Position numbers and translations under genes: made by a program
Shown: positions 19,580 through 28,905 of the stretch, in pieces
Numbering within the stretch: position 1 is the stretch's first letter
Layout: each line of letters begins with the position of its first letter
Source: Neotabrizicola shimadae
Lineage (GTDB): Bacteria > Pseudomonadota > Alphaproteobacteria > Rhodobacterales > Rhodobacteraceae
Assembly: GCF_019623905.1 (NCBI RefSeq)
Contig: NZ_CP069370.1
Span: forward strand, 2,851,001-2,915,000
DNA length: 64,000 bases
Reading direction: 5' to 3'
Notes under the pieces: generated by a model
What the model was told of the DNA's origin: nothing
What the model saw: only the letters and a program-made list of their open reading frames with translations
Database searches by the model: none

Positions 19580-19808
19580 CGGGTTCCCTCGCGGCGTGGC
19601 GCCGCGTCCTGGCGCCACTCTTGCCGCGCGGCGGCGGCAACTCAACCCCGGCCGGAGCCGGTGGCGGGGATTTCCGATGCGCGCTTTCGTTTCCGATCCT
19701 GTGCCCGGCTTCGCTCGCCCTGCCGCGAATGTCGGATTCCGCCCTTTCTTGGCCGGAATGTCTGCTGTATTCGGAACCACGCCCACGGCCGCCAAAGGAG
19801 CTTGCCCC

Positions 19809-21104
19809 ATGACTGCCACGCACCGCGACAGCGGCTTCTTCACCGAAACCCTCGCGTCGCGCGACCCCGAGCTTTATGCCTCGATCGCCGACGAGCTTGG
19901 CCGCCAGCGCGAGGAGATCGAGCTGATCGCCTCGGAGAACATCGTGTCGCGCGCCGTGCTGGAGGCGCAGGGCTCGGTGATGACGAACAAGTATGCCGAG
20001 GGCTATCCCGGAAAGCGCTATTACGGCGGGTGCCAGTTCGTGGACGTGGCCGAGACGCTGGCCATCGAGCGGGCGAAGGCGCTGTTTGGGGCGAAGTTCG
20101 CCAACGTGCAGCCGAACTCGGGGAGCCAGATGAACCAGGCGGTGTTCCTGGCGCTGCTGAAGCCCGGCGACACCTTCATGGGGCTGGACCTGAATTCGGG
20201 TGGGCACCTGACGCATGGCTCGCCGGTGAACATGTCGGGCAAGTGGTTCAACGTGGTGTCCTATGGCGTGCGCCAGCAGGACCAGCGGCTGGACATGGAC
20301 GACGTGCGGCGCAAGGCACTGGAGCATCGGCCGAAGCTGATCATCGCGGGCGGCACGGCCTATTCGCGCGAATGGGACTGGGCGGCGTTCCGCGCCATCG
20401 CCGACGAGGTGGGGGCCTATCTGCATGTGGACATGGCGCATATCGCGGGGCTGGTGGCGGGGGGCGTCCATGCCTCGCCCATTCCACATGCGCATGTGGT
20501 GACGTCGACCACGCACAAGTCGCTGCGCGGGCCGCGCGGCGGGCTGATCCTGACCAATGACGAAGAGATCGCCAAGAAGGTCAACTCGGCGGTGTTCCCC
20601 GGCCTGCAGGGCGGGCCGCTGATGCATGTGATCGCGGCGAAGGCGGTGGCCTTCGGCGAGGCGCTGCGACCGGAGTTCAAGACCTATGCGGCGCAGGTGA
20701 AGACCAATGCCGCGGCCATGGCGGACGAGCTGATGAAGGGCGGCATCGACATCGTGTCGGGCGGCACCGACAACCACCTGTGCCTGGCGGATCTGCGGCC
20801 GAAGGGCGTGACGGGCAAGGCGGCCGAGGCGGCGCTTGGCCGGGCGCATATCACCTGCAACAAGAACGGCGTGCCGTTCGACCCGGAGAAGCCCTTCGTG
20901 ACCAGCGGCATCCGCCTGGGAGCGCCGGCGGGCACGACCCGCGGCTTTGGCGAGCCGGAGTTCCGCCAGATCGCGCGCTGGATCGTGGAAGTGGTGGACG
21001 GGCTGGCGGCCAATGGCGAGGCCGACAACGGTGCGGTCGAGGCCAAGGTGCGGGGCGAGGTCGAGGCCCTGTGCCGGGCCTACCCGATCTACCAGGGCAT
21101 GTGA
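19809..21104 (+). CDS. glyA: Serine hydroxymethyltransferase
   Basis: 431 residues, PLP-dependent. It interconverts serine and glycine with tetrahydrofolate. It has [13 protein letters not shown] near the N-terminus, GGCQFVD, the PLP lysine in [14 protein letters not shown], and a normal C-terminus. The start at 19809 has AAAGGAG 8 nt upstream, and a longer in-frame extension from 19596 is unlikely. A strong terminator follows at 21127. Confidence 0.97.
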   Translation: MTATHRDSGFFTETLASRDPELYASIADELGRQREEIELIASENIVSRAVLEAQGSVMTNKYAEGYPGKRYYGGCQFVDVAETLAIERAKALFGAKFANVQPNSGSQMNQAVFLALLKPGDTFMGLDLNSGGHLTHGSPVNMSGKWFNVVSYGVRQQDQRLDMDDVRRKALEHRPKLIIAGGTAYSREWDWAAFRAIADEVGAYLHVDMAHIAGLVAGGVHASPIPHAHVVTSTTHKSLRGPRGGLILTNDEEIAKKVNSAVFPGLQGGPLMHVIAAKAVAFGEALRPEFKTYAAQVKTNAAAMADELMKGGIDIVSGGTDNHLCLADLRPKGVTGKAAEAALGRAHITCNKNGVPFDPEKPFVTSGIRLGAPAGTTRGFGEPEFRQIARWIVEVVDGLAANGEADNGAVEAKVRGEVEALCRAYPIYQGM

Positions 21105-21126
21105 CATCTGCCTGACGGCTTTGGGA

Positions 21127-21151
21127 GGCCCCGCTCTGGCGGGGCCTTTTT
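21127..21151 (+). terminator. Rho-independent terminator after glyA
   Basis: An 8-bp GC stem (GGCCCCGC with GCGGGGCC), a 4-nt TCTG loop and TTTTT immediately after, 23 nt downstream of the glyA stop. A textbook intrinsic terminator. Confidence 0.9.
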
Positions 21152-21208
21152 CATGGCGGCTTGACGGGATTCTGAATCCACAGTCAAAATTGGGGCGGGA
21201 GGACTGCC

Positions 21209-23203
21209 ATGCCCCGCGACCCGCGTTTCGACCCCTTGTTCCAGCCCCTGAAGATCGGTCCCGTGACCGCGCCGAACCGGTTCTGGCAGGTGCCGCATTG
21301 CACCGGCATGGGCAACCGCCACCCGCGCACCCTGGCCGCGATGCGGGGGGTGAAGGCCGAGGGGGGCTGGGGGGTTGTGAATACCGAATACTGTTCGATT
21401 CACGAAAGTTCCGACGACACGCCGGCCATCCATGCCTCGCTTTGGGACGACCATGACGTGCGCGCCCATGCGCTGATGACCGAGGCGGTGCATTTCCAGG
21501 GGGCGCTGGCCGGGGTGGAGCTTTGGCACGGCGGCATCCGGGTGTCGAACGCCTGGTCCCGGCTGGCCGGGCTGGGGCCGGTGAGCGCCATGGCGGAGAA
21601 TGTGCCGTGGCAGAGCGCGCGGATGGACCGGCAGGACGTTGCCCTCTTGCGCCAGTGGCACCGGGCGGCGGCGCTGCGTGCGGTGCAGGCGGATTTCGAC
21701 GTGGTCTATGTCTATGCCGCGCATACCTATCTGCTGGCGCAGTTCCTGGACCCGGTGCTGAACCCGGTGGACTGGGAGGCGCGGATTGGGCTGGTGCTGG
21801 CGCTGGCCGAGGACACGCGGGAGGCGGTGGGACATCGCGCCGCAGTGGCGACGCGGATCGAGGTGACGGACGAGGACGGCACGGGACAGGAGGAACGCGC
21901 GCGGCTTCTGGAGCGGCTGGCGCCGCTGATCGACGTGTTCGACGTGACGATCCCGGACTATGGCACCGAGATGGGGCCATCGCGTTTTGTCAAGGAAGCG
22001 CCGCTGGAGAACCATGTCGCGCATGTGCGCGCGGTGACGGGCAAACCGGTGGTGTGCGTGGGCCGCTTTACCTCGCCCGAGACGATGCTGGGGCAGCTGC
22101 GGCGCGGCGTGCTGGATTTCATCGGGGCGGCGCGGCCTTCCATCGCCGACCCGTTCCTGCCGAAGAAGATCGACGAGGGGCGGATGGAGGACATCCGCGA
22201 ATGTATCGGCTGCAACATCTGCTACGCCCATGACGGGCTGGGGGCGCCGATCCGCTGCACGCAGAACCCGGCGATGGGCGAGGAATGGCGGCGGGGCTGG
22301 CATCCCGAGGACGTGCCGGCGATCACAGGGCGGGCCGATCCGGTGCTGATTGTCGGGGCGGGGCCGTCGGGAATGGAAGCGGCGCTGGTGTTGGGACGGC
22401 GCGGGGTGCCGGTGCTGCTGGCCGAGGCGGAGGACAGCCCCGGCGGGCGTGTCACGCGCGAGGCGCGGCTGCCGGGACTGAGCGAATGGGCGCGGGTGCG
22501 CGACTGGCGGTTGGGGCAGTTGGCGAAGCTGCCGCAGGTGGAGTTGTTCCGTGCCAGCCGCATGGGGGTGCAGGACGTGCTGGAGACCGGCGTGGGTCAT
22601 GTGCTGGTGGCGACCGGCAGTCTGTGGCGGCGCGACGGCACCGGGCGGTCGAACCCCGGCGGCATTGCGGGGCTGGGGGCCGTGCTGACGCCAGACGACA
22701 TTCTGGCGGGGGCGCGGCCCGGCGACGGCCCTGTCGTCATCTTCGACGACGAGGGCTATCACATCGCCGCCGGGCTGGCGGACCTGCTGGCCGCCGAAGG
22801 GCATGAGGTGACCTATGTCAGCCCCGGCGGGGCGGTGGCGGAGTGGAGCGCCTATACCACCGAACAGTCACGATTGCAGGCGCGGCTGATCGGGCAGGGC
22901 GTGACGATCCTGACGCATCTGGCGCTGGCCGGTCGGGGCGAGGGCACGGCAGAGTTCGCCTGCGTGCATACGGGCAAACCCCTGGGCGTTGCCTGCGGCA
23001 CGCTGATCCCCGTGACCTCTCGCGAGCCGCAGGATGGGCTGTGGCACGGGTTGCAGGGCAAGGGTTTGACCACGCTGGAGCGCATCGGCGATGCCCGCGC
23101 ACCGGGGCTGATCTTTCATGCGGTGCATGACGGCCACCGCGCCGGGCGGGCGCTGTTTGCGCCGCCCGAGGGGCCGTTGCGGCGCGAGGTGATCGCGCTT
23201 TGA
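21209..23203 (+). CDS. TMADH/DgcA-like NADH:flavin oxidoreductase
   Basis: 664 residues. The N-terminal 350 residues form an Old Yellow Enzyme-type FMN barrel (PLKIGPVTAPNRFWQVPHCTG). A 4Fe-4S cysteine cluster follows, C-x2-C-x2-C-x11-C (ECIGCNIC...RCTQNP), and a C-terminal FAD/NAD domain has VLIVGAGPSGMEAAL. This is the layout of trimethylamine and dimethylamine dehydrogenases, dimethylglycine catabolism protein DgcA and 2,4-dienoyl-CoA reductase. Adjacency to glyA would suit a methylated-amine or glycine-betaine route feeding one-carbon units, but that is inference and the substrate is open. Confidence 0.82.
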   Translation: MPRDPRFDPLFQPLKIGPVTAPNRFWQVPHCTGMGNRHPRTLAAMRGVKAEGGWGVVNTEYCSIHESSDDTPAIHASLWDDHDVRAHALMTEAVHFQGALAGVELWHGGIRVSNAWSRLAGLGPVSAMAENVPWQSARMDRQDVALLRQWHRAAALRAVQADFDVVYVYAAHTYLLAQFLDPVLNPVDWEARIGLVLALAEDTREAVGHRAAVATRIEVTDEDGTGQEERARLLERLAPLIDVFDVTIPDYGTEMGPSRFVKEAPLENHVAHVRAVTGKPVVCVGRFTSPETMLGQLRRGVLDFIGAARPSIADPFLPKKIDEGRMEDIRECIGCNICYAHDGLGAPIRCTQNPAMGEEWRRGWHPEDVPAITGRADPVLIVGAGPSGMEAALVLGRRGVPVLLAEAEDSPGGRVTREARLPGLSEWARVRDWRLGQLAKLPQVELFRASRMGVQDVLETGVGHVLVATGSLWRRDGTGRSNPGGIAGLGAVLTPDDILAGARPGDGPVVIFDDEGYHIAAGLADLLAAEGHEVTYVSPGGAVAEWSAYTTEQSRLQARLIGQGVTILTHLALAGRGEGTAEFACVHTGKPLGVACGTLIPVTSREPQDGLWHGLQGKGLTTLERIGDARAPGLIFHAVHDGHRAGRALFAPPEGPLRREVIAL

Positions 23204-23207
23204 GGCG

Positions 23208-23843
23208 TTACCAGTCGAGCCTGCGGCGGCCGAGCATGGCGCAGGCGGCGGTGACGATGAAGAGCGCGAGGCCGTACCAGGTGATGTAGAACACCGGGTT
23301 GTCCTGCGTGCAGAACAACGAATAGCCGGTTGCCGCCCCGGCAGAGGCGGCAAGGCCGGCAAGGGCGCCCGACAGGGCGGGCGAGGTGGAGGCGCCGTCG
23401 CGCAAGAGGCGCAGCGCCACGGCGGCGGGGATTGCCGACAGGAGGACGATGAAGCCCAGGCATTCGGCCACAGCCAGCGGGGTGACATCGGCGAAACGCA
23501 CCTCGGGCGGGCGGGCGGCATAGCCCTGAAGCCAGAGCGCCCCGGCGAGAAGCGCGGGCAGGACCAGAACCAGGCCCGCCCGGCCAAGGCCGTGACCGGG
23601 CCGCGCGAGGCGCAGAACGAGCCATAGCGACAGTGTGCAGGTCAGGGCGGCAAGCAGCGTCTTGGCAAGCACCACCGGCACCGCCAGAGCGGCGGCAAGA
23701 TCGGGTCGCGGGCCGGCGAGGGCCAGGAAGAGGCCCGCGCAAAGCCCGACGGCGGCCAAGAGAACCGCGGCGACACGCAGGGCCGAAAAGGCGGGCGGCG
23801 GCGGATCGGCGGCCAGAAGGGTGATGAGGTCCTCGGTCTTCAT
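23208..23843 (-). CDS. nrsF: NrsF-type anti-sigma factor (DUF1109)
   Basis: 211 residues. The short cytoplasmic N-terminus (MKTEDLITLLAAD) and six membrane helices match the NrsF/DUF1109 family, inner-membrane anti-sigma factors of SigF-type ECF sigma factors. It overlaps the upstream sigma gene by 4 nt (ATGA). In Caulobacter the pair responds to metal or oxidative stress through conserved cysteines, and a cysteine (YSLFCTQDN) is present here on the periplasmic side. The signal it senses here is inferred to relate to the divergent metallophore cluster. Confidence 0.85.
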   Translation of the reverse strand: MKTEDLITLLAADPPPPAFSALRVAAVLLAAVGLCAGLFLALAGPRPDLAAALAVPVVLAKTLLAALTCTLSLWLVLRLARPGHGLGRAGLVLVLPALLAGALWLQGYAARPPEVRFADVTPLAVAECLGFIVLLSAIPAAVALRLLRDGASTSPALSGALAGLAASAGAATGYSLFCTQDNPVFYITWYGLALFIVTAACAMLGRRRLDW

Positions 23844-24385
23844 TGGCCCTGCCCCCTCGCCAGGTCGGCCATGCGCCGGATTGCGCGGTGCAGGGCCACG
23901 CGGACGGCACCTTCGGTCATGGAAAGCCGCGCGCCGACTTCCGCCGGGGTTTCCCCGGCCAGGCTGACGGCGCGCACGATTTCGGCCGCGCGCGGTTCGA
24001 GCTGGCCGATGAGCACATTGCTGTCGCGCACGGCTGTCGGATCCGGGGCAGGATCGGCTTCGAGCGCATCGGAGAAATCCTCGATCGGCAGATGGATGCG
24101 CGCGCCGCGGCGGCGGAAGGCATCGACCACCTTGTGCCGCGTGATCGCATAGAGCCAGGGCAGGAGCGGCGCGGCCGGGTCCCAGGTCTGGCGCTTGGTA
24201 TGAATGGCGATCAGCACGTCCTGCACAATGTCCTCTTGGGTGTCGGCGTCGAGTGTACGGCCACGGGCACGCACGATGCCACGCAGCACGGGAGTGATGG
24301 CACGAAGGAGACGCTGGTAGGCCAGCGCATCCCCCGCATTCGCCGCCCTGAACAGGCTTGCCCATTCCGTCTCGCGGTCGATCAT
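23840..24385 (-). CDS. sigF: ECF RNA polymerase sigma factor, SigF-like (ECF16-type)
   Basis: 181 residues with sigma region 2 (DIVQDVLIAIHTKRQTWDP..PWLYAITRHKVVDAFRRRG) and region 4 (ARLSMTEGAVRVALHRAIRRM). It is translationally coupled to nrsF. A GTAAC (24416-24420, minus strand) and CGAAG (24395-24399), spaced by 16 nt, lie just upstream and resemble the GTAACC/CGAA promoter I recall for Caulobacter SigF. A related pattern precedes the divergent buf genes, so autoregulation and control of that cluster are likely. The predicted leader is very short. Confidence 0.88.
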   Translation of the reverse strand: MIDRETEWASLFRAANAGDALAYQRLLRAITPVLRGIVRARGRTLDADTQEDIVQDVLIAIHTKRQTWDPAAPLLPWLYAITRHKVVDAFRRRGARIHLPIEDFSDALEADPAPDPTAVRDSNVLIGQLEPRAAEIVRAVSLAGETPAEVGARLSMTEGAVRVALHRAIRRMADLARGQGQ

Positions 24386-24485
24386 CGCCTGTCCCTTCGC
24401 CGCACCGCCGCGAGTGTTACACGCGGGGTGCGGCCAAGGGCAAATGTTTCAGACGGGGCGCCGGAAACACGGCTGCGTGAGCGCC

Positions 24486-24514
24486 GTAACGGCACGGAAA
24501 CCCGCGCCGTATGG
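24486..24514 (+). promoter_or_regulatory. Putative SigF-type promoter of the buf cluster
   Basis: GTAAC at 24486-24490 and CGTATGG at 24508-24514, 17 nt apart, lie 51 nt before the bufA start. The -35-like half is identical to that upstream of sigF on the other strand; the -10-like half differs by one or two bases and the spacing by one. Offered as a weak promoter prediction. Confidence 0.4.
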
Positions 24515-24564
24515 ACCGCCGAGGACCATGGACGGTCCTTCACTCGGTCCAACAGGAGATGACC

Positions 24565-24840
24565 ATGACGATGATCGACAAGACCCTGACGCTTTCGGCC
24601 ACTCTGGCGGCGGCCCTGACCATGGCTGCGGCGGCCCAGGCCCAGGACCAGACCATGGAGAAGTGCTATGGCGTGGCCATGGCCGGCCAGAACGACTGCG
24701 CCGCGGGTCCGGGCACGAGCTGCGCCGGGACCTCGACCAAGGACTATCAGGGCAATGCGTGGAAATACGTCCCCGCCGGGACCTGCGCAACGATCAAGAC
24801 GCCGAACGGCATGGGCTCGCTGGAGCCGGTGAAGATGTGA
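24565..24840 (+). CDS. bufA: Bufferin precursor peptide (DUF2282, BufA-like)
   Basis: 91 residues with a signal peptide ending AAAAQAQ and a mature part containing four cysteines (EKCYG, NDCA, SCAG, GTCA), the pattern of DUF2282 proteins. Recent work (from memory) describes such peptides as copper-binding bufferins whose cysteines are converted to thiooxazoles by a DUF692 enzyme, encoded directly downstream here. The start at 24565 has AGGAG 6 nt upstream; ATG codons at 24559 and 24571 are alternatives. It probably buffers metal in the periplasm. Confidence 0.85.
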   Translation: MTMIDKTLTLSATLAAALTMAAAAQAQDQTMEKCYGVAMAGQNDCAAGPGTSCAGTSTKDYQGNAWKYVPAGTCATIKTPNGMGSLEPVKM

Positions 24841-24892
24841 CCGTTGCGGGGCCGGCCCTGGTGCCGGCCCCGGCTTCTTGCAGGAGACGAAC

Positions 24893-25738
24893 ATGCCTCT
24901 GCCCGCTTCCCCTGGTCTTGGCTTCAAGCCCGAGCACTTTTCCGACATCCTGAGGTTGAGCCCGGCGCTTGGCTTCTTTGAGATTCACGCCGAGAACTAC
25001 ATGGGCGAAGGCGGGCCGCCGCACCGGATGCTGGGCCGGCTGCGGCAGGATTACGCCCTGTCGCTGCATGGCGTGGGCCTGTCGATCGGCGGGCCGGGGC
25101 GGCTGGACCGCGACCACCTGGCGCGGCTGAAGGCTCTGGTGGCGCGCTATGAGCCGGATAGCTTTTCGGAGCATCTGGCCTGGTCGAGCCATGGCGGCGA
25201 CTATCTGAACGACCTTTTGCCCCTGCCCTACACGGCCGAGACGCTGCAGGCGGTCTGCGACCATGTGGACGAGGTGCAGGCGGTGCTGGGGCGGCGGATG
25301 CTTCTGGAGAACCCCTCGACCTATGTGCTGTTCGAGCAGTCCACGCTGGAGGAGACGGAGTTCCTGGCCGCGGTGGTGCGGCGGACGGGCTGCGGGCTGC
25401 TTCTGGATGTGAACAACGTCTTCGTTTCGGCCACCAATCACCGCATGGATGCGCGGGCCTATCTGGCGGGCTTTCCGGTGGCGGCGGTGGGCGAGATTCA
25501 CCTGGGCGGCCATGCCGAGGAGATGCTGCCTTCGGGGCCCCTGCTGATTGACGATCATGCGCGGCCGGTGGCCGACCCGGTCTGGGCGCTGTTTGCCGAG
25601 GCGCTGGCGCTGACCGGGCCGCAGCCTGTGCTGATCGAATGGGACAATGACGTGCCCGAGTTTCCGGTGCTGCTGGCCGAGGCGGACCGCGCGGCGCGGG
25701 TGATGGCCGATGCCGGAGGGCTGCGCCTTGCCTCGTGA
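24893..25738 (+). CDS. bufB: DUF692 multinuclear non-heme iron oxidative enzyme (BufB-like)
   Basis: 281 residues with a TIM-barrel of the MNIO family. Metal-binding candidates are visible in order: a glutamate and histidine in [53 protein letters not shown] and [13 protein letters not shown] enzymes modify cysteines of peptide substrates. Its position next to the four-cysteine DUF2282 peptide identifies the likely substrate. AGGAGA lies 6 nt before the start. Confidence 0.9.
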   Translation: MPLPASPGLGFKPEHFSDILRLSPALGFFEIHAENYMGEGGPPHRMLGRLRQDYALSLHGVGLSIGGPGRLDRDHLARLKALVARYEPDSFSEHLAWSSHGGDYLNDLLPLPYTAETLQAVCDHVDEVQAVLGRRMLLENPSTYVLFEQSTLEETEFLAAVVRRTGCGLLLDVNNVFVSATNHRMDARAYLAGFPVAAVGEIHLGGHAEEMLPSGPLLIDDHARPVADPVWALFAEALALTGPQPVLIEWDNDVPEFPVLLAEADRAARVMADAGGLRLAS

Positions 25739-26495
25739 CCTGGTGGGGGAATTCCGGGCCGGGCTGTTCGGCGGGACATTGCCGGCGGGCGTGACGGCGC
25801 GCGATCCGGCCGAGGCGGAGCGGCGCTTTGCCGTCTATCGCAACAATGTGGCCTACGGGCTGACGCGGGCGCTGGCGGCGCGGTTCCCGGTGGTGGAGCG
25901 GCTGGTTGGGGCCGAGTTCTTTGGTGCGATGGCCCGGGTCTTCATCGAGGCGCATCCGCCGCGCTCGCCCGTGCTGTTTCACTGGGGCGGGGCGTTCCCC
26001 GGCTTCCTGGAGCGGTTTCCGCCAGTGGCGGGGTTGCCCTACCTGCCCGAGGTGGCGCGGCTGGAGTGGCTGCGGGGCGAGGCCTATCATGCCGCGGATG
26101 CCCGGCCGGTGACGGCGGGGGACCTGGCCGCGGCGGCTGGCTCGGCGGGGGGATTGCGGATCGGGCTGCATCCTTCGCTGCGGCTGTTCCGGTCGCGGTT
26201 TTCGGCGGTGACGATCTGGGCCGCGAACCAGCCGGGGGCCGAACCGTCCGGCCCGCTGACCGCCGACCGGGCGGAGGCGGCGGCGGTCCTGCGCGATACC
26301 GGCGACGCGGTGCCGGTGCTGCCGGTGACGGCGGGTGATCTGGTGCTGGTCGAGACGCTGGCAGCGGGTGGCACGCTGATGGCCGCGGCGGCAGCGGCGG
26401 CGCTGGCCGAGCCCGGCCATGCGCCGGGGACGATCCTTCTGAACCTTGCGCGGCATGGCGCGATCATTTCCCTGAGACAGGACGACCTGACATGA
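25728..26495 (+). CDS. bufC: DUF2063 partner protein (BufC-like)
   Basis: About 255 residues. The N-terminal DUF2063 domain (F..Y..NV.YGLT.AL...[16 protein letters not shown]) and the all-helical remainder match the RiPP-recognition partner that accompanies DUF692 enzymes. I prefer the TTG at 25728 because GGAGGG lies 7 nt before it and the resulting N-terminus begins PRDLVGEF; an ATG at 25710 would give six more residues. It overlaps bufB and ends in an ATGA overlap with the DoxX gene. Confidence 0.85.
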   Translation: MPRDLVGEFRAGLFGGTLPAGVTARDPAEAERRFAVYRNNVAYGLTRALAARFPVVERLVGAEFFGAMARVFIEAHPPRSPVLFHWGGAFPGFLERFPPVAGLPYLPEVARLEWLRGEAYHAADARPVTAGDLAAAAGSAGGLRIGLHPSLRLFRSRFSAVTIWAANQPGAEPSGPLTADRAEAAAVLRDTGDAVPVLPVTAGDLVLVETLAAGGTLMAAAAAAALAEPGHAPGTILLNLARHGAIISLRQDDLT

Positions 26496-26932
26496 ACCGC
26501 CTGACCGATGCCCTTCGCCACCTTCATGCTCGGGCCGACCGGCTGCCCTGGGACATCGCCGCCCTGCCCTTGCGGGTGTTTCCGGCGGCGGTGTTCTTCA
26601 CGTCGGGTCGGACCAAGGTGGAGGGATTTCTGCACATCAAGGACAGCACGTGGTTCCTGTTCCAGAACGACTACGCGCTGCCCTTGATCCCGCCGGGGAT
26701 GGCGGCGGTGATGGCAACGGCGGCGGAACATGTGTTTCCGGTGCTTCTGGTGCTGGGGCTGTTCACGCGGGCGTCGGCGTTGGCGCTGTTGGGGATGACG
26801 CTGGTGATCCAGACCTTCATCTATCCCGACGCCTGGCAGGTGCATGGGGTCTGGGCGGCCTGTTTTCTGGCGCTGGTGCTGCGGGGGCCGGGGCGGATTT
26901 CGCTGGACCGCGCGCTTCGGATCGACGGGTGA
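26492..26932 (+). CDS. DoxX family membrane protein
   Basis: 146 residues with four hydrophobic helices typical of DoxX (LPLRVFPAAVFFTSG, AEHVFPVLLVLGLFTRASALALL). Coupled by ATGA to the DUF2063 gene, it closes the operon. DUF2282-DUF692-DUF2063-DoxX is the same four-gene order as metal-induced clusters described in Caulobacter and Cupriavidus. It may supply electrons or membrane redox capacity to the cysteine-modifying enzyme; that role is a guess. Confidence 0.85.
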   Translation: MNRLTDALRHLHARADRLPWDIAALPLRVFPAAVFFTSGRTKVEGFLHIKDSTWFLFQNDYALPLIPPGMAAVMATAAEHVFPVLLVLGLFTRASALALLGMTLVIQTFIYPDAWQVHGVWAACFLALVLRGPGRISLDRALRIDG

Positions 26933-27083
26933 GCCGGGTTTCGCGGCCTGCGCCAGAGCGGAGCATCCGATGCAATCCGGGCTTGGAGAGGGCAGAAAGC
27001 GCCGCTAGGTTTCGTCCTGTCGGCGCTTCGCCCGACGCCCCGCGCGGCCGCCCCGGCCCGCCCTGTTCTTGTGGAGATATGGA

Positions 27084-27836
27084 ATGAGCATGACCAGACT
27101 CGCGCGGATGACCGCGGTGCTGGCGGTGGCTCTGGTTCCGGCGGTTGCCTTCGGGCAGACGGCCGATGCCCCGCCGAAGCATGTGCCCCTGCAGAAGACC
27201 ATCGGCCAGACGCGGCCCGAGGTCGTTCCGACGCTGATCGTGATGAACGCGGAAGGCGCGACGCTGAAGGATGGCAAGCTGGTGCTGACCGGCATTGCCA
27301 AGAACTCGATCCTGTTCGCCGACCGCCCGGTGCGCGCGGCGGGCCATGCGCTCACCACGACACTTCTGGAAGAATGGGCCGATGGCAGCGACAGCTTTGC
27401 CGCCGACCCGCCCAATGCCACCGTTTCGGTCTTTGGCGAGACGGAGGATGCGGTCTATGACGCGGTGGTGGTGCTGAAGACGCCCGCGCTGGACGGCACG
27501 ACTCTGACCTTCGACGTGGATGTGCTGGAAGGCAGCCTTGATGGCGCCAAGGGCGGCGCGGCGATCTTCATCGACATCATCGGGCGACCGCTGACTCCGG
27601 TGTCCTACGCCGGCGCGGCGCGGCGGACGGCCTATCGCGGCGCCTGGTACGGGGCCGCTCATCCAGCTGCCTGGGGCGCGGCGGCCGTTGGCGCCGGAAT
27701 GGTGGCAGGCGCCGCGATCGCGGATGCCTCGCATCCCTACTATGCGGCGCCGCCGGTCGCCTACCCGGCGCCGCCGCCTCCCGGCTATGCCTATCCGCCC
27801 TATTGCGGCTACGCGCCCTATCCGCCCTGCTATTGA
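27084..27836 (+). CDS. Periplasmic hypothetical protein with Pro/Tyr-rich C-terminus
   Basis: 250 residues. It has a signal peptide (MSMTRLARMTAVLAVALVPAVAFG), then a beta-rich domain of about 150 residues (LIVMNAEGATLKDGKLVLTG, later VLKTPALDGTTLTFDV), then a hydrophobic Ala/Gly stretch near residue 200 and a tail of alternating Pro and Tyr (YPAPPPPGYAYPPY). I do not recognise a characterised family. It is exported and perhaps envelope-associated. A GGAG site precedes the start. It is convergent with yidD. Confidence 0.65.
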   Translation: MSMTRLARMTAVLAVALVPAVAFGQTADAPPKHVPLQKTIGQTRPEVVPTLIVMNAEGATLKDGKLVLTGIAKNSILFADRPVRAAGHALTTTLLEEWADGSDSFAADPPNATVSVFGETEDAVYDAVVVLKTPALDGTTLTFDVDVLEGSLDGAKGGAAIFIDIIGRPLTPVSYAGAARRTAYRGAWYGAAHPAAWGAAAVGAGMVAGAAIADASHPYYAAPPVAYPAPPPPGYAYPPYCGYAPYPPCY

Positions 27837-27844
27837 GGCGGGCC

Positions 27845-27870
27845 GGCCCGGCAGATCATTCTGCCGGGCC
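27845..27870. terminator. Hairpin between convergent genes, containing the yidD stop codon
   Basis: A perfect 10-bp stem (GGCCCGGCAG with its complement) and 6-nt loop ATCATT. The yidD stop codon lies in the loop on the minus strand, so the hairpin overlaps the last codons of yidD. There is no strong T-run on either side. Confidence 0.6.
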
Positions 27871-28119
27871 CTTCCTTTGGGCGTCGAAGTCGGGATCGGC
27901 GCCGGGCACCGGGTCATAGCCGTGACCGCCCCAGGGGTGGCAGGAGCAGACCCGGCGCACCATCAGCGCGCCGCCCTTGAGCGCGCCGTGGCGGTCCAGC
28001 GCCTCGAGCGCGTAGGCCGAACAGGTGGGCTGATAGCGGCAGCCGTGGCCGACCCAGGGCGACAGGAGCAGGCGGTAGGCCCGGACGGGCAGCGCGACCA
28101 GATGGGCGAGCGGGGTCAT
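27856..28119 (-). CDS. yidD: Membrane protein insertion efficiency factor YidD
   Basis: 87 residues with the family core [24 protein letters not shown] and [15 protein letters not shown], including the conserved cysteines. It is a membrane-associated protein that helps YidC-dependent insertion. Its start overlaps the rnpA stop by 4 nt, in the usual rpmH-rnpA-yidD order; yidC does not follow here. Confidence 0.95.
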   Translation of the reverse strand: MTPLAHLVALPVRAYRLLLSPWVGHGCRYQPTCSAYALEALDRHGALKGGALMVRRVCSCHPWGGHGYDPVPGADPDFDAQRKGPAE

Positions 28120-28574
28120 GCCCTGGCCTCGCGCGCCTCGGGGGCGCGGTGGATGCGGGAGAGTGCCTGGGCCAGATCGGCACAGAGATCGGAATAGCTG
28201 CGCGAGACGGTGGCATCCGGCCGGGCGACAAGCACATAGTCCCAGCCTTGCCGTGCGCCGCCGGCCAGAACTTCGCGCGCAAGGGCGCGCAGGCGGCGCT
28301 TGGCCCTGTTGCGCATCACGGCATTGCCGATCTTTTTCGAACAGGTGAAGCCGACGCGGATCACGGGATCACCATCGGCGCGGTCGCGGCCTTGCAGAAG
28401 GAACCCGGAGGTTCCCTGGCGCTGTGCCTTGGCTGCGCGCAGGTAGTCCGCACGGTGCCGCAGCACCAGAAATCCTGCAGGCGGGCAGTTTTCGGGCGCG
28501 CAAAACGAAACCGCCGGCGACCTTTCGGCGACGGTGGCATCCTGCCCTGTCACCCTGGTCTCCGGCGGCGGCAT
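28116..28574 (-). CDS. rnpA: Ribonuclease P protein component
   Basis: About 152 residues. It is the protein subunit of RNase P that helps mature tRNA 5' ends. The RNR-type motif region [21 protein letters not shown] is clear, with [12 protein letters not shown] downstream. The start at 28574 has GGGG about 6 nt before it; 28586 is an alternative with no ribosome-binding site. The N-terminal 30 residues are not conserved. It lies between rpmH and yidD. Confidence 0.92.
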   Translation of the reverse strand: MPPPETRVTGQDATVAERSPAVSFCAPENCPPAGFLVLRHRADYLRAAKAQRQGTSGFLLQGRDRADGDPVIRVGFTCSKKIGNAVMRNRAKRRLRALAREVLAGGARQGWDYVLVARPDATVSRSYSDLCADLAQALSRIHRAPEAREARA

Positions 28575-28622
28575 GCTGCGCCCCATTCAGACGGACCCGC
28601 CAAGCGGGACCGTTGGGTCAGA

Positions 28623-28757
28623 TCAGGCCGACAGGACCTTGCGGCCCTTGGCGCGGCGCGCCGCCAGCACAAGACGGCCGCCCTTGGTGGCCATGCGGGC
28701 GCGGAAGCCGTGCCGGCGCTTGCGGACGAGCTGCGAGGGTTGATACGTGCGCTTCAT
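28623..28757 (-). CDS. rpmH: 50S ribosomal protein L34
   Basis: 44 residues beginning [20 protein letters not shown] and ending RKVLSA, which is unmistakably L34. It is strongly basic and is the first gene of the rpmH-rnpA-yidD cluster. Confidence 0.97.
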   Translation of the reverse strand: MKRTYQPSQLVRKRRHGFRARMATKGGRLVLAARRAKGRKVLSA

Positions 28758-28905
28758 CGCGTAACTCCATACGTCCACCCCCGAAGCCGGAAGGATTCGG
28801 AGGCGTATCCATTCGAGGCCCGTCCTTTACGGGCCGGGGCGCGGTTAGTCAATTCTCACGTGGAAGAAATTTGCCGGCGGACGCGCGGCGTGGTGGAGTA
28901 TGGCC

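Noticed and set aside
19416..21980. An 854-residue open frame on the minus strand
   Set aside because: It lies antisense to glyA, nadK and the flavoenzyme gene and is a GC-rich shadow frame with Arg/Pro/Ala-rich composition and no domain.
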